Shown: piece after piece, positions 23,721 to 34,569 of the stretch | Position numbering within the stretch: position 1 is the first letter of the stretch | Layout: every line of letters begins with the position of its first letter | NCBI GenBank assembly: GCA_032433765.1 | Contig: JAVIAB010000092.1 | Location: 63,054,493 to 63,118,492, forward strand | Source of the DNA: Megaustenia siamemsis | Lineage: Eukaryota; Mollusca; Gastropoda; Stylommatophora; Ariophantidae | Length of the DNA: 64,000 bases | Direction of reading: 5' to 3' | Position numbers and translations under genes: made by a program | Notes under the pieces: model-generated | What the model was told of the DNA's origin: nothing | What the model saw: only the letters and a program-made list of their open reading frames with translations | Database searches by the model: none

Positions 23721-23830
23721 TTTCCAAAATGGAAATGTTACATTTAAGTTATAGTAATTTTTACTGTGGTATCGTAAACATGTGAGTTACACATAGGTGG
23801 CATAATTAAGGGTTAATATTGAATATGTGG

Positions 23831-24085
23831 GGAGCCGCGATAGCTCAATGGTTAGTGAACTGAACTACCACGGACAAGGGGTAGGGTTCGATCCCAACCG
23901 ACGGCTTCCGGGTTCACCCAGCCTTAAATGGGTACCGGATTTTTTTGTGGGAAAGTAAAGCAGCACGGGCATAATACTGACCACATTACCCCAAAAATCA
24001 TGTGCTGAAGGTCTGTAAAATATAGGGTCACTAACACCATATTTCCCTATACGCCACTTGGCGTGATGGGGGTACTTTACTTTAC
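23831..24085 (+). mobile_element. SINE1 copy a, 14-bp TSD
   Basis: tRNA-derived: A box TAGCTCAATGG and B box GGTTCGATCCC, followed by a body with AATGGGTACCGGATTT and AAAGTAAAGCAGCACGGGC and the 3' end GGGGGTACTTTACTTT. It is flanked by a perfect TATTGAATATGTGG at 23817-23830 and 24086-24099. Full length, about 255 bp. Confidence 0.92.
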
Positions 24086-24099
24086 TATTGAATATGTGG

Positions 24100-25505
24100 A
24101 CTAGTTATTAAATTTCTAAGTTGCTGCTTATTTGTTTATTTATTTTTGTTATGAAATAATTCTTCTATATACTTGAACTTTACAAAAATAATCTCTGCTC
24201 ATTATTAAATCAGATTTTGTTCAAGTGAAACAGCATTTAATATAGGGATTTCAAGGAAAGATAGCACATGGTTATCTACTATTACTACATCAAATGAAAG
24301 TCCAGAAATTTTTTTTTATCTATTGAGTTATCACATTTCAACTCAGTAGCTGTACTTTTTTCAATATTTTAATAATTAATTTACCAGATAATATTTAAAA
24401 ATGGAGTTTTTAGCACTTTTAAAACATAATAGCCCTGTCAAATTTTAAAGATATCAGATGATATTTTGTCCATTTGTAACTTCCCAGAAACTATCATAAT
24501 ATTAGCACTTTTTTTCTTTTTAAATTGATGTATACGGTTTTATTTTCCATTCGTAAGCCTTGTGTGGTCTGATATTTAGATTCTTCTCTTAAAATATGGA
24601 AGGTATGCATACGAGTAAAAATTTTTTTTAATCCCTAGACTCATTATTTTCTTGGGTCAATATAAATCTAACTGTAGATCTTTGACAGCATTCTTAGAGC
24701 TAGTAGTTTTTTTCTGAGTTTCTAGTTCCCCCTATAATGACTCTAAATGTGGAAAAAATAAATTAAAAACATCATTGTTCGCAAGTGAAGTTTTCTCATA
24801 CAAATACCATAATTTATCAAATAATAAAATTTAAAAATGCACACTGATTTTTTTTCAAAACAAATACAATCTTAATATTTGTGCATTTTTCCTTTTTGTT
24901 TTAGCAGCTTGTCAGTTTCCCTCAAGATTATGTGCCCCTAGTTTTGCTTCTTTCATTAGTCTGTGGTTCACCAATAGCCTACTTTTATTTCAACTTTTTT
25001 TGTGTGATGTATAATCCATAATTTTTTCTATCCTTGTTTACATTTATTGGGCTAACATACATACACTCTTCATATAATATATAGAATATTTTTTAATATA
25101 TAACAAATTAATAATCAGTGAACAAATATAGTCAACAATAATTTTAATTTGTAACTAATATTTTTGGTTGTTAAAAAGAGTCTTGAAAGGCAGAGAAACA
25201 CTGAGAGAAATACTAAATAATGGAGTGCTAAAATATTTCTACTAGGTCTGATTATGACAATAAATACATTCAATTTTTAGTTTCTTCTTTAGTCTGTTTG
25301 ATATAGGAGCCAGCTTTTTCTTATGCCTTAACCTGCTTTATTTGTCGTTTCCTCCTGGTAGTACCTATTTTATATATCTTTGTTCAATGCTCTATTGATT
25401 TGTTGCATTGTCTGACTGTCTGATAATTTATCTAAATGATAATTTGTATTATCTTTATTTTCGTGTGTAATTTGTTTCATTGACTTTTTACTAATAATTT
25501 TTTTT
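24100..25505. other. Intron, nothing recognised
   Basis: AT-rich sequence with many T runs; no repeat or coding pattern seen. Confidence 0.6.
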
Positions 25506-25507
25506 TT

Positions 25508-25524
25508 GGGGGGGGGGGGGGGGG
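25508..25524 (+). repeat. Poly-G run
   Basis: A G homopolymer directly before a SINE head, within T-rich sequence. Confidence 0.9.
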
Positions 25525-25527
25525 TGT

Positions 25528-25830
25528 ATGTGCTGGGTAGTCTAGAGATACAACATCGGCCTCATGACAAGAAGGGAAGGACCCGGGTTCAAAGCCCACC
25601 AGTAGAAGAAGTGGTGATTTTTCAAATATAGGAAAAAAAATTAATCGGTGGTTTCCTTATGACGGTACCCTCCCCTGATCTCTTGTGTAAGGAGATCCAC
25701 TGTCTACCCCTCTTGGATAACGGCAATCAAAAAAGGAGATCCCATGGGCACTCACACATGTTAAAGAACCCTTGGAAGTTAAAATAAAAAATTGTAGGCT
25801 ACAAATATGGTCACTATCTGGGAAAAATTG
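25528..25830 (+). mobile_element. tRNA-derived SINE2 copy
   Basis: A-box-like GGGTAGTCTAGAGATA and B box GGGTTCAAAGCCC, then CCCTCCCCTGATCTCTTGTG and CACATGTTAAAGAACCCTTG. The last segment recurs at 36740-36770 (AAGAATCTGTTAAAGTT), marking the same family. Confidence 0.65.
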
Positions 25831-26140
25831 TTAGCAGAAACCTACCCACACCATGGATCCCAGACCAGCAACAGTGTACGTGCACATAAGCCAGGATTCT
25901 CCTAAGATTTTTTCTAAGAGGATATCGAAGCACCTATGGATTCATCTGGTGTGCAGTGATGATGTTTTTAACAACAATTTGTACACATTTTTCAAATGTT
26001 ATTTTTTGGGCTATTTCTTTTCAAATGTTATAATTTTTTTTAATACAATCTCTAGAAAGGAAGAAAAAACACAGATGTGGTAATTTAAGAAAGATAAGCA
26101 AAAGTTAAACTTACCTAAATAGATATAAAATATGTTAGTA

Positions 26141-26261
26141 AAAGTAAAGAGCCCTGTCACGCCAAGTGGCATATAGGGAATATGGTGTTAGTGACCATAA
26201 TTTTTACAGACCTTCAGCACATGATTTTTGGGGTAATGTGGTCAGCTTTATGCCCATGCAT
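26141..26261 (-). mobile_element. SINE1 copy b, 3' part only
   Basis: The reverse complement of the SINE1 3' half, from the 3' end AAAGTAAAGAGCCC to GGGGTAATGTGGTCAGC; the tRNA-like head is missing. 5'-truncated. Confidence 0.85.
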
Positions 26262-26741
26262 ATAAAATATGTCAAATATCAAGGAACAACATTCTTCAGA
26301 TATGATAAAGTTGTGAAAAAAAAAACATCAGATGCAGTAAGGCAAACCAAATTTTAGGACAACTTTTTTATCTTCTTTAGTCCAAAATCTTATGAGGTAA
26401 TTCACAGATTATTGATAAAAATTATCCTTCTTTTAGATCACATCCCCTCATTTGTAGTATAGCATTGTGACTGATCTGTCCAGCTATTCTAATGACATTC
26501 TTCATGCCATCTTAGTGTCGAAATTCTCATGAAACAGAGGAGAAAGATACATTACAGAATTGCTGTCTGTAGTTATTTAACTTTATCTAATTTGTTAAAA
26601 TTTAACAAATTAAAGCATTAGTAAAAGTCATAATAAAATGTAATGGGAGTATTCCATACACAATGAAAAACTGCTTTTGCTTTTAGTGTTTTTTATTTGC
26701 TTTTAAACATTTTTAAAAATGAAATTTTTATCAGCATAAAT
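26262..26741. other. Intron, nothing recognised
   Basis: AT-rich; contains the short palindrome TTTGTTAAAATTTAACAAA near 26590-26610. Confidence 0.6.
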
Positions 26742-26750
26742 ACATTTTAG

Positions 26751-26996
26751 GGAGCCGCGATAGCTCAGTGAACTGGACTACTAAGGACAAGAGGTAGGGT
26801 TCGATCCCAACCGACGGCTTCCAGGTTCACCCAGCCTTAAATGGGTACCGGATTTTTTTTCTGGGAAAGTAAAGCAGCACGGGCATAATACCGACCACAT
26901 TACCCCTAAAATCATGTGCTGAAGGTCTGTAAAATGTATGGTCATTAACACCATATTCCCTATACGCCAGTTGGCATGATGGGGGCTCTTTACTTT
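26751..26996 (+). mobile_element. SINE1 copy c
   Basis: Full-length SINE1 with head GGAGCCGCGATAGCTCAGTG, slightly shortened before GAACTGG. B box GGTTCGATCCC and end GGCTCTTTACTTTTT. ACATTTTA at 26742-26749 and 27011-27018 is a possible 8-bp TSD. Confidence 0.9.
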
Positions 26997-27162
26997 TTTT
27001 TTTTATAGAGACATTTTAAAGCATGTTAATTTAGAAGTATTTCAATTTGTGCTCAAAGTGATCATTTTGAATGTTTGTGTAATTTTTTTTCCCCAGTTAA
27101 ACTGTAATCTGAATGCAGTTAAGATAAAATTGTCGTTGTTTTATTTGCCATTCTTTGTTCAG

Positions 27163-27387
27163 GAATTACCAGAAAATGAGCTAGTAGATACGCTCAAGCC
27201 TATGGATATTCTAGCAGACGAAGAGCTGGAAAGGTTGTCAGGATTGCTGCATCGTGACAACTTGGTGCGGGGATTTGGAATCGTAGAGCATGTATACCGT
27301 TTATTGCACTGCACTCCAGGAACTATGGGTGTCATTAAACCTGAGCAACGAACAGCCAGTCAGACTGGAGGCCACAGTCATACTCTG
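27163..27387 (+). CDS. TTLL7: Exon of TTLL7-like gene (DEELERL / GFGIVEH block)
   Basis: Seventy-five whole codons lie between a polypyrimidine acceptor (TTCTTTGTTCAG) and a strong donor (CTG|GTAAGA), phase 0 at both ends. The reading starts ELPENELVDTLKPMDIL, then DEELERLSGLLHRDNLVRGF and GIVEHVYRLLH, ending TGGHSHTL. The DEELERL...L.R...VRG.GIVE...RLLH pattern is the second block I recognise as conserved in TTLL7 downstream of its catalytic and microtubule-binding parts. A second AG 44 bases upstream (27117-27118, CTGAATGCAG) is also in an open frame and could be an alternative acceptor. Confidence 0.85.
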
Positions 27388-27829
27388 GTAAGATGCTCAT
27401 TATGATTGTGCTTATACCTGTGCCATGGAATAAGTGTAAATCAAATTACCTTATTCTGTATATGTTTTTTGTGGTTTAAAGTAGATGTGCTTAATTGTTA
27501 GAAGTTAACATAAGAAATTTGTCATTCATTTTCTAACCATCCTAATTTTCTAGATCTATGTATCAAACTATATGCTTTATTGTGTAACTTGATGTTTCTG
27601 TTTTTTAATGTGTATCGAGTATGTGCTTTGTTTATTATATATATATTGTGATATCCAGTTCTCACCCTAAGTTTAATTTATAGCTCTATATAATAAATCT
27701 GGTCTTGTTTAAAATGGGAAAATGTTTCAAATTGACAGTTTATTCTTCTTCTACTACAGTTTGCTTGATGGGTACTTCTCCTATAATCTGCCCTTTATGG
27801 ACAATTAATTAATGTCGATATTGTTATTT
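27388..27829. other. Intron, nothing recognised
   Basis: AT-rich with a short AT run near 27640. Confidence 0.55.
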
Positions 27830-28075
27830 ATAACAAGTAGTGATATTTTGATACCTTTGGCTTGACACGACAGACTTAAGCCAAGTGTTTATCAGTACCA
27901 GCTTGCCTTTTCTTCTCATAGTTATTTACTTTGTCCATACTGGGTTATTTTGTTTCCAGTATCACCATAAGGAGGTTTAGTATGATGTAAGGTAATTGGT
28001 TCACTTATCCTGACACACACAGTTGGCTTTGAATTGGCTGTTGCATTCCAGATGCATTTAAACGTCTGATATCTA
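27830..28075 (+). repeat. Repeat D copy 1
   Basis: Aligns with 43460-43700 (ATCAGTACCAGCTTGCC / TTAGTACTAGGTTGCC; TCACTTATCCTGACACA / TCACCCATCTTGACACA; GAATTGGCTGTTGC / GAGTTGCTGACAGC). Unrecognised, non-coding. Confidence 0.5.
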
Positions 28076-28620
28076 TATTTTCCTCTAAAAGTTCCACAGG
28101 AGTTTCAAATCTCTAATCATTGTTCCTTGATAAAATAGACTAAACACTCTTTATACTATGAAGGAGAGAAACAAAATCTTATGGCATGTTAGGTAGGGGT
28201 GGTATTTTCCCAATATCTTCCTAGTAAGAATTCTCACACAATATAAATAAGGAATTAGGAAAGATCAATAACACATTTTATGAGTGATGTGGTTGATACA
28301 ATATCAGATCACCACTTTCCCATAAAATATCTTTGATATCCATTTTCAACAGCTGGATGAACACCAAAACTCTATCAGCTCAATAAAAAATGTGCCATAT
28401 CTGGGAATCAGACTTAAAACATCATCTATTAGTGAGTACTACTAATTCAACCACCACAGCTTCTGATAAATTCAAATAAGCTGGATATCTAGTAATATCA
28501 TAAAAATGGTTTGGTTAAACAAAGTTTGTTTGATTGGTTAAGTAGAATCCCATTCATAAGCAAAATGCTTAGTTTGGTTAATTGGTTTGTCATTTTATGA
28601 AGTCACCTTATATTGATTCT
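28076..28620. other. Intron, nothing recognised
   Basis: No coding pattern or repeat seen. Confidence 0.55.
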
Positions 28621-28655
28621 ACTCTCACTCACTCACACACACACACACATGCACA

Positions 28656-28691
<36 letters not shown>

Positions 28692-28710
28692 CTTTCTCTC
28701 TCTTTCTCTA
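28621..28710 (+). repeat. AC and CT microsatellites
   Basis: An ACACAC run (about 28632-28650) is followed by a TCTCTC run (28658-28710). Confidence 0.95.
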
Positions 28711-28965
28711 ACTCTTGTAGTGTTTGTTAATGGGTTGATACATGCATGTGTGTAGGTATCTTTAAAACAGGTCACATAATCAAACATGCAGCATATTTTA
28801 CATTCATGATTGAATATGTAGATGTTTGAAATATATTTTGTAACATTTACATACTTCTTCTAAATTTCTGACAATAAAAATTACATTTGGATCATTAAAC
28901 ATCTGGAAATAACACACACCTAAGTGCAGTTCTGTATTTAATTAGGAAGCTCTGTTTCATATCAG

Positions 28966-29236
28966 GATAAAATACACTGCCACAAGATGACCTTGCGCCT
29001 GGAGATGGCCCAAAGAGAGCTCGACTTGATGAAACCGATACCAAATAAAGCCAAAGATATGCACTACTACAAAACCCTATTTGATCGGTACTTTGGGTCT
29101 AACCATGTTCTTCCCAGGAGATCGCTTACCAAAGGCTGCATCCCAGATTTCCTGCATCTTGTGTGCCCACTCGAAAGTTTACAGACCAGCAGCTTCCATC
29201 AATACACTGTTCTCGTTCAGTCATGTCTCCCATAAT
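28966..29236 (+). CDS. TTLL7: Probable exon of the TTLL7-like gene, with uncertain 3' part
   Basis: After an acceptor (CATATCAG) the phase-0 reading begins DKIHCHKMTLRLEMAQRELD and is protein-like through MHYYKTLFDRYFG. It then runs to a stop at 29234-29236. The frame one base to the left becomes open just after a stop at 29100-29102. It continues to 29387 with a plausible low-complexity sequence (RLHPRFPASCVPTRKF, then Ser/Gln/Thr-rich). The switch around 29100-29130 suggests a one-base indel, an assembly error or a genuine frame change. I see no good donor near 29236, so this may be an alternative last exon or a damaged internal exon. The phase fits the exon ending at 27387. Confidence 0.5.
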
Positions 29237-29387
29237 CCCTGAAAATTCTAACACATTTTATATTAAGCCTGATCTTCAACAACAGACTGACATTCAAACA
29301 TCTAAAATTAACACTCAAATAGGGTCCAGTCATACAATCCAGCCTTCAAATTTTTGCCACTCCACTATTAAACCAAAACATCTATGA

Positions 29388-29812
29388 GTTGATTTGACTA
29401 TGCCGTCAGCTAACAACTTAATTCTTACCATTATATTTGTTTAAAATAGCAGTTAATTCTCCTTGTACTAACATGCTCCTTTAACATAATGCTATCACAT
29501 AGATTTAACAGTAACATATATTGCTAATTGCATTTTGACATTCTTTCGTAAATAAATATATGAGAAGGTTTTCTCTAATAGAGTAATTAAAAGTAATATT
29601 CATATATATCAATATCTAAGGGTTAACAGTCACTGTAAGGTATTTTTCTCCAGCCTTTTGGCTCAGTATACCTATCTTCTGCATGGTTAAAATTTTTCAA
29701 CTGCTTAATAATTTTGCCCAGTCAGCGGCCACTTTGATATACTCTTTTCGACTTTGAACTGCCAAAGGTTCTTTAGCATGAGCAGAAATCAGACAGTTTT
29801 TATTATTTAACG
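29388..29812. other. Intron, nothing recognised
   Basis: AT-rich without a match. Confidence 0.5.
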
Positions 29813-29975
29813 TTGCTAACTAGGTGGACTAGACATCAGATCTCACTGGTCAGAGATTGGAAGAAGTTAGAGCCACGAAAAATCCATGTAGTTGAAGAGA
29901 AAAATTCTCACCACCTATGCTGGAATTTGAAACCGAGACCTTTTTGTCCAGAAACCAACATCTTATCTCTAGACC
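29813..29975 (-). mobile_element. Likely tRNA-derived SINE, decayed
   Basis: The reverse strand reads GTCTAGAGATAAGATGTTGG (A-box-like), then GGTCTCGGTTTCAAATTCC (B-box-like). The same arrangement occurs at 42085-42240 on the minus strand. Confidence 0.5.
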
Positions 29976-30072
29976 AATCAGTCCTCCATCTTTTATTATA
30001 AACAAGAAATATAAGTTTCACTTTACATTTTTCTGACAAATCTGTTTTTTGTCCAAGCTCATTATGGGCATT

Positions 30073-30326
30073 GGGAGCATCGATAGCTCAGTGGTTAGTG
30101 AACTGGACTACAAAGGACAAGAGGTAGGGTTCGATCCCAACCAACGACTTCCGAGTTCACCCAGCCTTTAATGGTACCAGATTTTTTTCTGGGAAACTAA
30201 AACGGCACGGGCATAATACCGACCACATTACCCAAAAATCATGTGCCAAAGGTCTGTAACATGTATGGTCACTAACACCATATTCCCTATACGCCATTTG
30301 GCGTGACGGGGGTACTTTACTTTTAC
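30073..30326 (+). mobile_element. SINE1 copy d
   Basis: Full-length SINE1: GATAGCTCAGTGGTTAGTG, GGTTCGATCCCAACCAACG, end GACGGGGGTACTTTAC. A possible TSD, TCATTATG, lies near both ends. Confidence 0.9.
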
Positions 30327-30335
30327 TTTTCATTA

Positions 30336-30875
30336 TGACCATGTTTTATTATTCAACTTCTTAATGAGAAAAAAAATATTCTCTATGTTCTATTCTCTAC
30401 ACTGCTACAGACACATTTCTTATGTCCAGTCACTTGTTATGTTTTTCTTTTTTTTCAACCATGTTATAATTGTTTAAGGGGATTAATGTTTTAATCAGGA
30501 AGTTCATGATCACAAACTAGCAACTACATTTTTAAAAATGGAAATCCATTTTTTTTTAAATATACCATTGTAAGAAATCTTCAACTGCAGTGGTGGTATC
30601 AACACAAGCACTTTTATTTTTAGTCATACTGTTGTTATGCAAAGCTCTTGTATACACACTAATCCCTCCCTCCTGCTGGTTTTCGCTGTCTATTCATATG
30701 GGGGCTGTAAACAGTCAAGTTCTATGCCCACTTGGCATTGTTCACTGACTCTCCTGTGTTACATTGATGTCAATGCCATAGTCCACAGAGATTTCCTATG
30801 TCATGAGAAAAAAAAACTGAAAAATAATGAATTTCTTACAAATTGGCAGAATTTGAATAAAAAATGTGTGTCTTT
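30336..30875. other. Intron, nothing recognised
   Basis: AT-rich, with a moderately GC part at 30620-30800 that I could not match. Confidence 0.5.
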
Positions 30876-31080
30876 TACGATACTGTAGTAATTTTTACTA
30901 CGCGATAAAAAAAACAAAATCCAACATCAAGCATACAAAAATCCAACACTCAGGGGTCACTGTTAGTGATAATTAGGAAGGTATGGGAGGTAAGAAATTT
31001 TTGCCTTTGGGAAACTCACATTTAAAAAAAATATATTTTGAAGTGGTAATTTTTATTGTGATATCGTAATCTAGAGTTAA
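30876..31080 (-). mobile_element. piggyBac-like element, short copy 3
   Basis: An internally deleted relative of the element at 17862, in inverse orientation. The right end is GATATCGTAATCTAGAG + TTAA (31060-31080). The interior holds the reverse complement of the shared part (AGGGGTCACTGTTAGTGATA, ATTAGGAAGGTATGGGAGG). The left end has TTTTACGATACTGTAG. Confidence 0.55.
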
Positions 31081-31089
31081 ATAAATAAT

Positions 31090-32030
31090 GTTGAATAACA
31101 AGTGTGTAGATTCAAATACCTAGGATAAATAATAACATTAGATAGCAAATGCACTGCAGAAATTAGAAACAGAATAGGACAAACTAGGACAGAATTCAAT
31201 TGAAGGAAAAACATCCTATGTAACAAATCATTGTCATTTAATGTTAGAAAATGTATCATAAAGTATTACATATTCTATTATATGGAAGTGGGTCATGGAC
31301 AATAAGTAAAACAACACAGAGAACATTGGAGGCAGCTGAGATGCGGTTTATCAGAAGAATGAAAGAGCGGACAGGTTGGCTAGCTGAGCTGTCATTGAAG
31401 ACAGTCAACCAATGGATCAGGTGGACATCATCAATGTCCACTGAAATGTGGGAAATGGCTCAGGACTTCAACAACTATGCGCCCATGACACTCCTTCAGA
31501 TAAAAGAGAAGAAGGGATTTAAGATGGCACAGCCAGAAACGAGAAACTTAGTGCGCGTATAAGAAGAATTATCAACCAACACAGAACTGAAGTCATCATT
31601 CACTGGACACTGAGAGACTTGCTGAGGAGGGGATCTGAGAACCTATGGACATGTTTGAAGTGCAATGATGATGACCTGCAAATAACTCAATAACACAATG
31701 CCATAAATTCTATTGATAGTAAAGATTACTAATGAAGAATTTTAAAAAGAGCTACAGAAACTGGAAATATTAGAATCATAAGAAAAAAACAGTCTATATT
31801 GAATATGTGATGTGAAAAGAAGGCATTAAGAATACTATAACATCAAAAAGAATGAATGGAAAAAAGAGCAGAGATACCAAGCGAAAAGATATTCAACAGC
31901 TTATCCAAATGGCATAATAAAATGGCATCACTGACTAAAAAATTATAACATGCATTAAGGATTGAGAGATGTGGAAAGAGATGATCACTTACGCCAACTG
32001 ACATGGCACCTGATAATAATGATAATGTGG
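31090..32030 (+). mobile_element. RTE-like LINE fragment (group C') split by repeat R1
   Basis: The left part reads LDSKCTAEIRNRIGQTRTEF and continues to GGCAGCTGAGATGCGGTTTATCAGAAGAATG at about 31360. The right part resumes at about 31720 (ATTACTAATGAAGAATTT) and ends with GGCACCTGATAATAATGATAATG near 32030. Between them is R1. Heavily decayed. Confidence 0.65.
31366..31715 (+). mobile_element. Unrecognised mobile repeat R1, longest copy
   Basis: It interrupts a group C' LINE, so it is an insertion. One frame reads through much of it (GWLAELSLKTVNQWIRWTSS ... FNNYAPMTLLQIKEKKGF), and a second gives RRIINQHRTEVIIHWTLRDL then LLRRGSENLWTCLKCNDDDL, ending in a stop. The final C-x-x-C-acidic motif is repeated in copies at 1-135, 4240-4412 and 51560-51606. 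Parent element unknown; no TSD longer than 4 bases found. Confidence 0.5.
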
Positions 32031-32785
32031 AATAGAAATGTTTGAAACTGGAACAATTTTCTCACTAGCTGTTTAACATAGCTTAAATATGGGCTTTTAT
32101 CTCCAAGTTTGAAAATGTCATTGCAATTGTTTACGACGGTGATCATAACTGCAACCATCATCCTCTCAATTTGTTAACACTTACATATCATGTGACAATG
32201 ATTCCACTGCTATACACTTTTTCATAAGTTAGCAATTTTCAGCAAATTATTGTTTGTAAATATGAAATATTTTGCATTTCCAGAATGGCATTCTTCAACA
32301 AACACACAAAGAATTAACTTCTACTAAACGTGGATATATCATTAAAAAATATCATTTACAGTTATAATGTGAAATAAGTAACAGAAAAAGGCAATTTAAT
32401 TAAATTGTGATACAACTCTGCACAAGCCCCTAATACCTATAAACTTTTTGTGATTGCTGATTTGATCAATTTTTTTTAAAAAACACAAAATCCTGATGCA
32501 CAATTTTGTCAAAAGTTAACCTATAAAACAAAGAAAATTCTAATTTGTAAAGAACAAAATGACTAAAGCACTCATTTCTTGATTTGTATGCTTGTTTTAT
32601 TTTGAAATACACTGCTGTGGAACTATTGTTGAATAAACAGTATGCTTTTTTAATTTTTTATTTTGAAGAACAGAAAGCCAGAAATGTCATTTCTTCAAGC
32701 AAATATTCTTAACAATGGTTGGCACACTGTCACATCTAGCACTAGGCTTCAAAGCTAAAATAGTTCAATAACTTAAGGAATTGTA

Positions 32786-32861
<76 letters not shown>

Positions 32862-34569
32862 GTTCAGTAATCAGTAGTGACATCAATAAATGATGAATGT
32901 TTGTGATTAAACCTGGGTTTTACACAAGTTGACAGCTGAAACAAGACTTAAATACTTATACAATGTGATTTACTAGTCATATTTATCTTTTGCTAAAACC
33001 ATTTAATTTTTTTTAATCATTTACTTTCTTTAGATAACACATCTGTGTTTACAAAAATAATTATTTACTGATCTGCATCTACTTTAACTTTTTCTGGAAT
33101 TAATTTTTTTTTAAAGATTTGTACCAGATTAATTTTCAACTTCGAAAAATGTCTTCACATACACTTTTTCATTTTACCACTTCACACTATAATAAAGGAA
33201 ATATAGTATGTTGTATATAACTTGAAGAAAAAAAAATGGATACAGAAAATGATATATCTGTAAATTTCTGATACTTTATTATTTGAAGGAATAAATATTT
33301 TATTAAAAAATAATAATACAATTTTTTATTCAAAAGACCAACAACGACTTGTCTATTTTTTTTCTATGGTTAGATATGTTGCTATACTGACTATCTATTT
33401 TTCTTGAAATTTTACTCAAAAGTATCCAAAGTCCTTCAAAATACTGTTTATTTTATACATTTATGTCTACAAAAATTGATTTTATGTTTGTTTTTGTCAA
33501 TGATTTCATCGTCAAAACAAGGATAATAAATTAATTGGACAATAAATGCAGATTGATTGATATAAAAAGTAGAGTCAATGCAGTATCAACAAGAAGTACT
33601 ATTGAGAACTTTTCTAAGTTTATCCGTAAAGTATTCATTAATATAAAAGCCAGATCAGCACTTTAAGAAACACAAATTCAACAGTTCAACATATGTGATA
33701 ATGACTCTGAAAGAGTGTTTTAAAAAATAAATAAATAAAGAAATTGCTGCATATTTGTCTCCCTTAAATTGGTTGAAACAGTGATCAAATATTAATTTCA
33801 GCTCTCAATATAACATATTGGTACAAATATCAATTGCTGCCAAAATAAAATTTGGGATGTCTTGTTTTTCACCAAATGTTCCTTCATCGCCTCACTCTTC
33901 TTTCAAGGGTCACTGTAGTATTGATGTTAGGATATGCTTGCCTCATGTTTAAGATATCAGTGTTAGATCCTACTTGTAGCAATCATATTTTTTCCACATC
34001 ATCTGATCACAAAGTCAGTTAGATTGAGTGCCCAGTTATATTAGAGATTGCCAATAAAAGCATAGGCCCTGTGTTCAATTTGAACATGTAAAGGAACTTT
34101 AAGAACAATTTAAGATGAGCAGGCTGTATGCTGCTGCCAAGACTAAATTTAAAGAAAGGTAAAATCCTACCATCATGGAAATAAATAAACATGTTCTGAA
34201 ATTACCCAACAGACCCTCACCACACCACAGAATTTGAGTACTGTGCTGAATCTTCCTGTGTGCTTAGAAATGAAATTAGAGCACTGATGGAAACTGTCTG
34301 AGCACAATGATAATGGTCTTATAAGAACAAGAACTATTCTTTCTTTCTTTGTTCTTTTCAGTTACATGCTCGTCTATTTGTTCTATTAACCTAAAATCAT
34401 CCGATAAATAACCATTCTCTTTCTCTACACTAAAACTGTAATGGTTTTAGTATGTTGCTCTTCTCAACTCCGAGTTTGGTAATAACCATGGCTTTCAAAT
34501 GTGTAGTGTGCCAATGAGGTATCTCTTGATAAAGATCTATGGTTTAACCATCAATGTAATGTAAAAGTG
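32031..34569. other. Intron, nothing recognised apart from the AT run
   Basis: AT-rich throughout; the microsatellite at 32790-32866 is listed separately. No coding pattern; 33850-34330 is less AT-rich and may hold an old SINE that I could not define. Confidence 0.5.
32790..32866 (+). repeat. AT microsatellite
   Basis: About 38 TA units, with CATATACATATA interruptions at the right end. Confidence 0.97.

Larger units (their letters stand above)
22468..23816 (+). mobile_element. piggyBac-like element copy 2, split by a LINE
   Basis: The left end is TCAA + CCCTGGACTACAATACC (22468-22488). The right end, GGG + TTAA, closes at 23816. The interior matches copy 1 (CTTTCCTAATTATCACT, GACCCCTGA, AACATATGGGCTG, GGAAATGATTGC). 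A 23-base unit, ACATATATAGACAGCAGAAACC-like, is duplicated at 22966-23012. The LINE fragment 23152-23720 is inserted near the right end. Confidence 0.55.

Noticed and set aside
23831..23905. Functional tRNA gene
   Set aside because: A and B boxes are present, but no closed acceptor stem is visible and the same head recurs eight times on a SINE body with TSDs.
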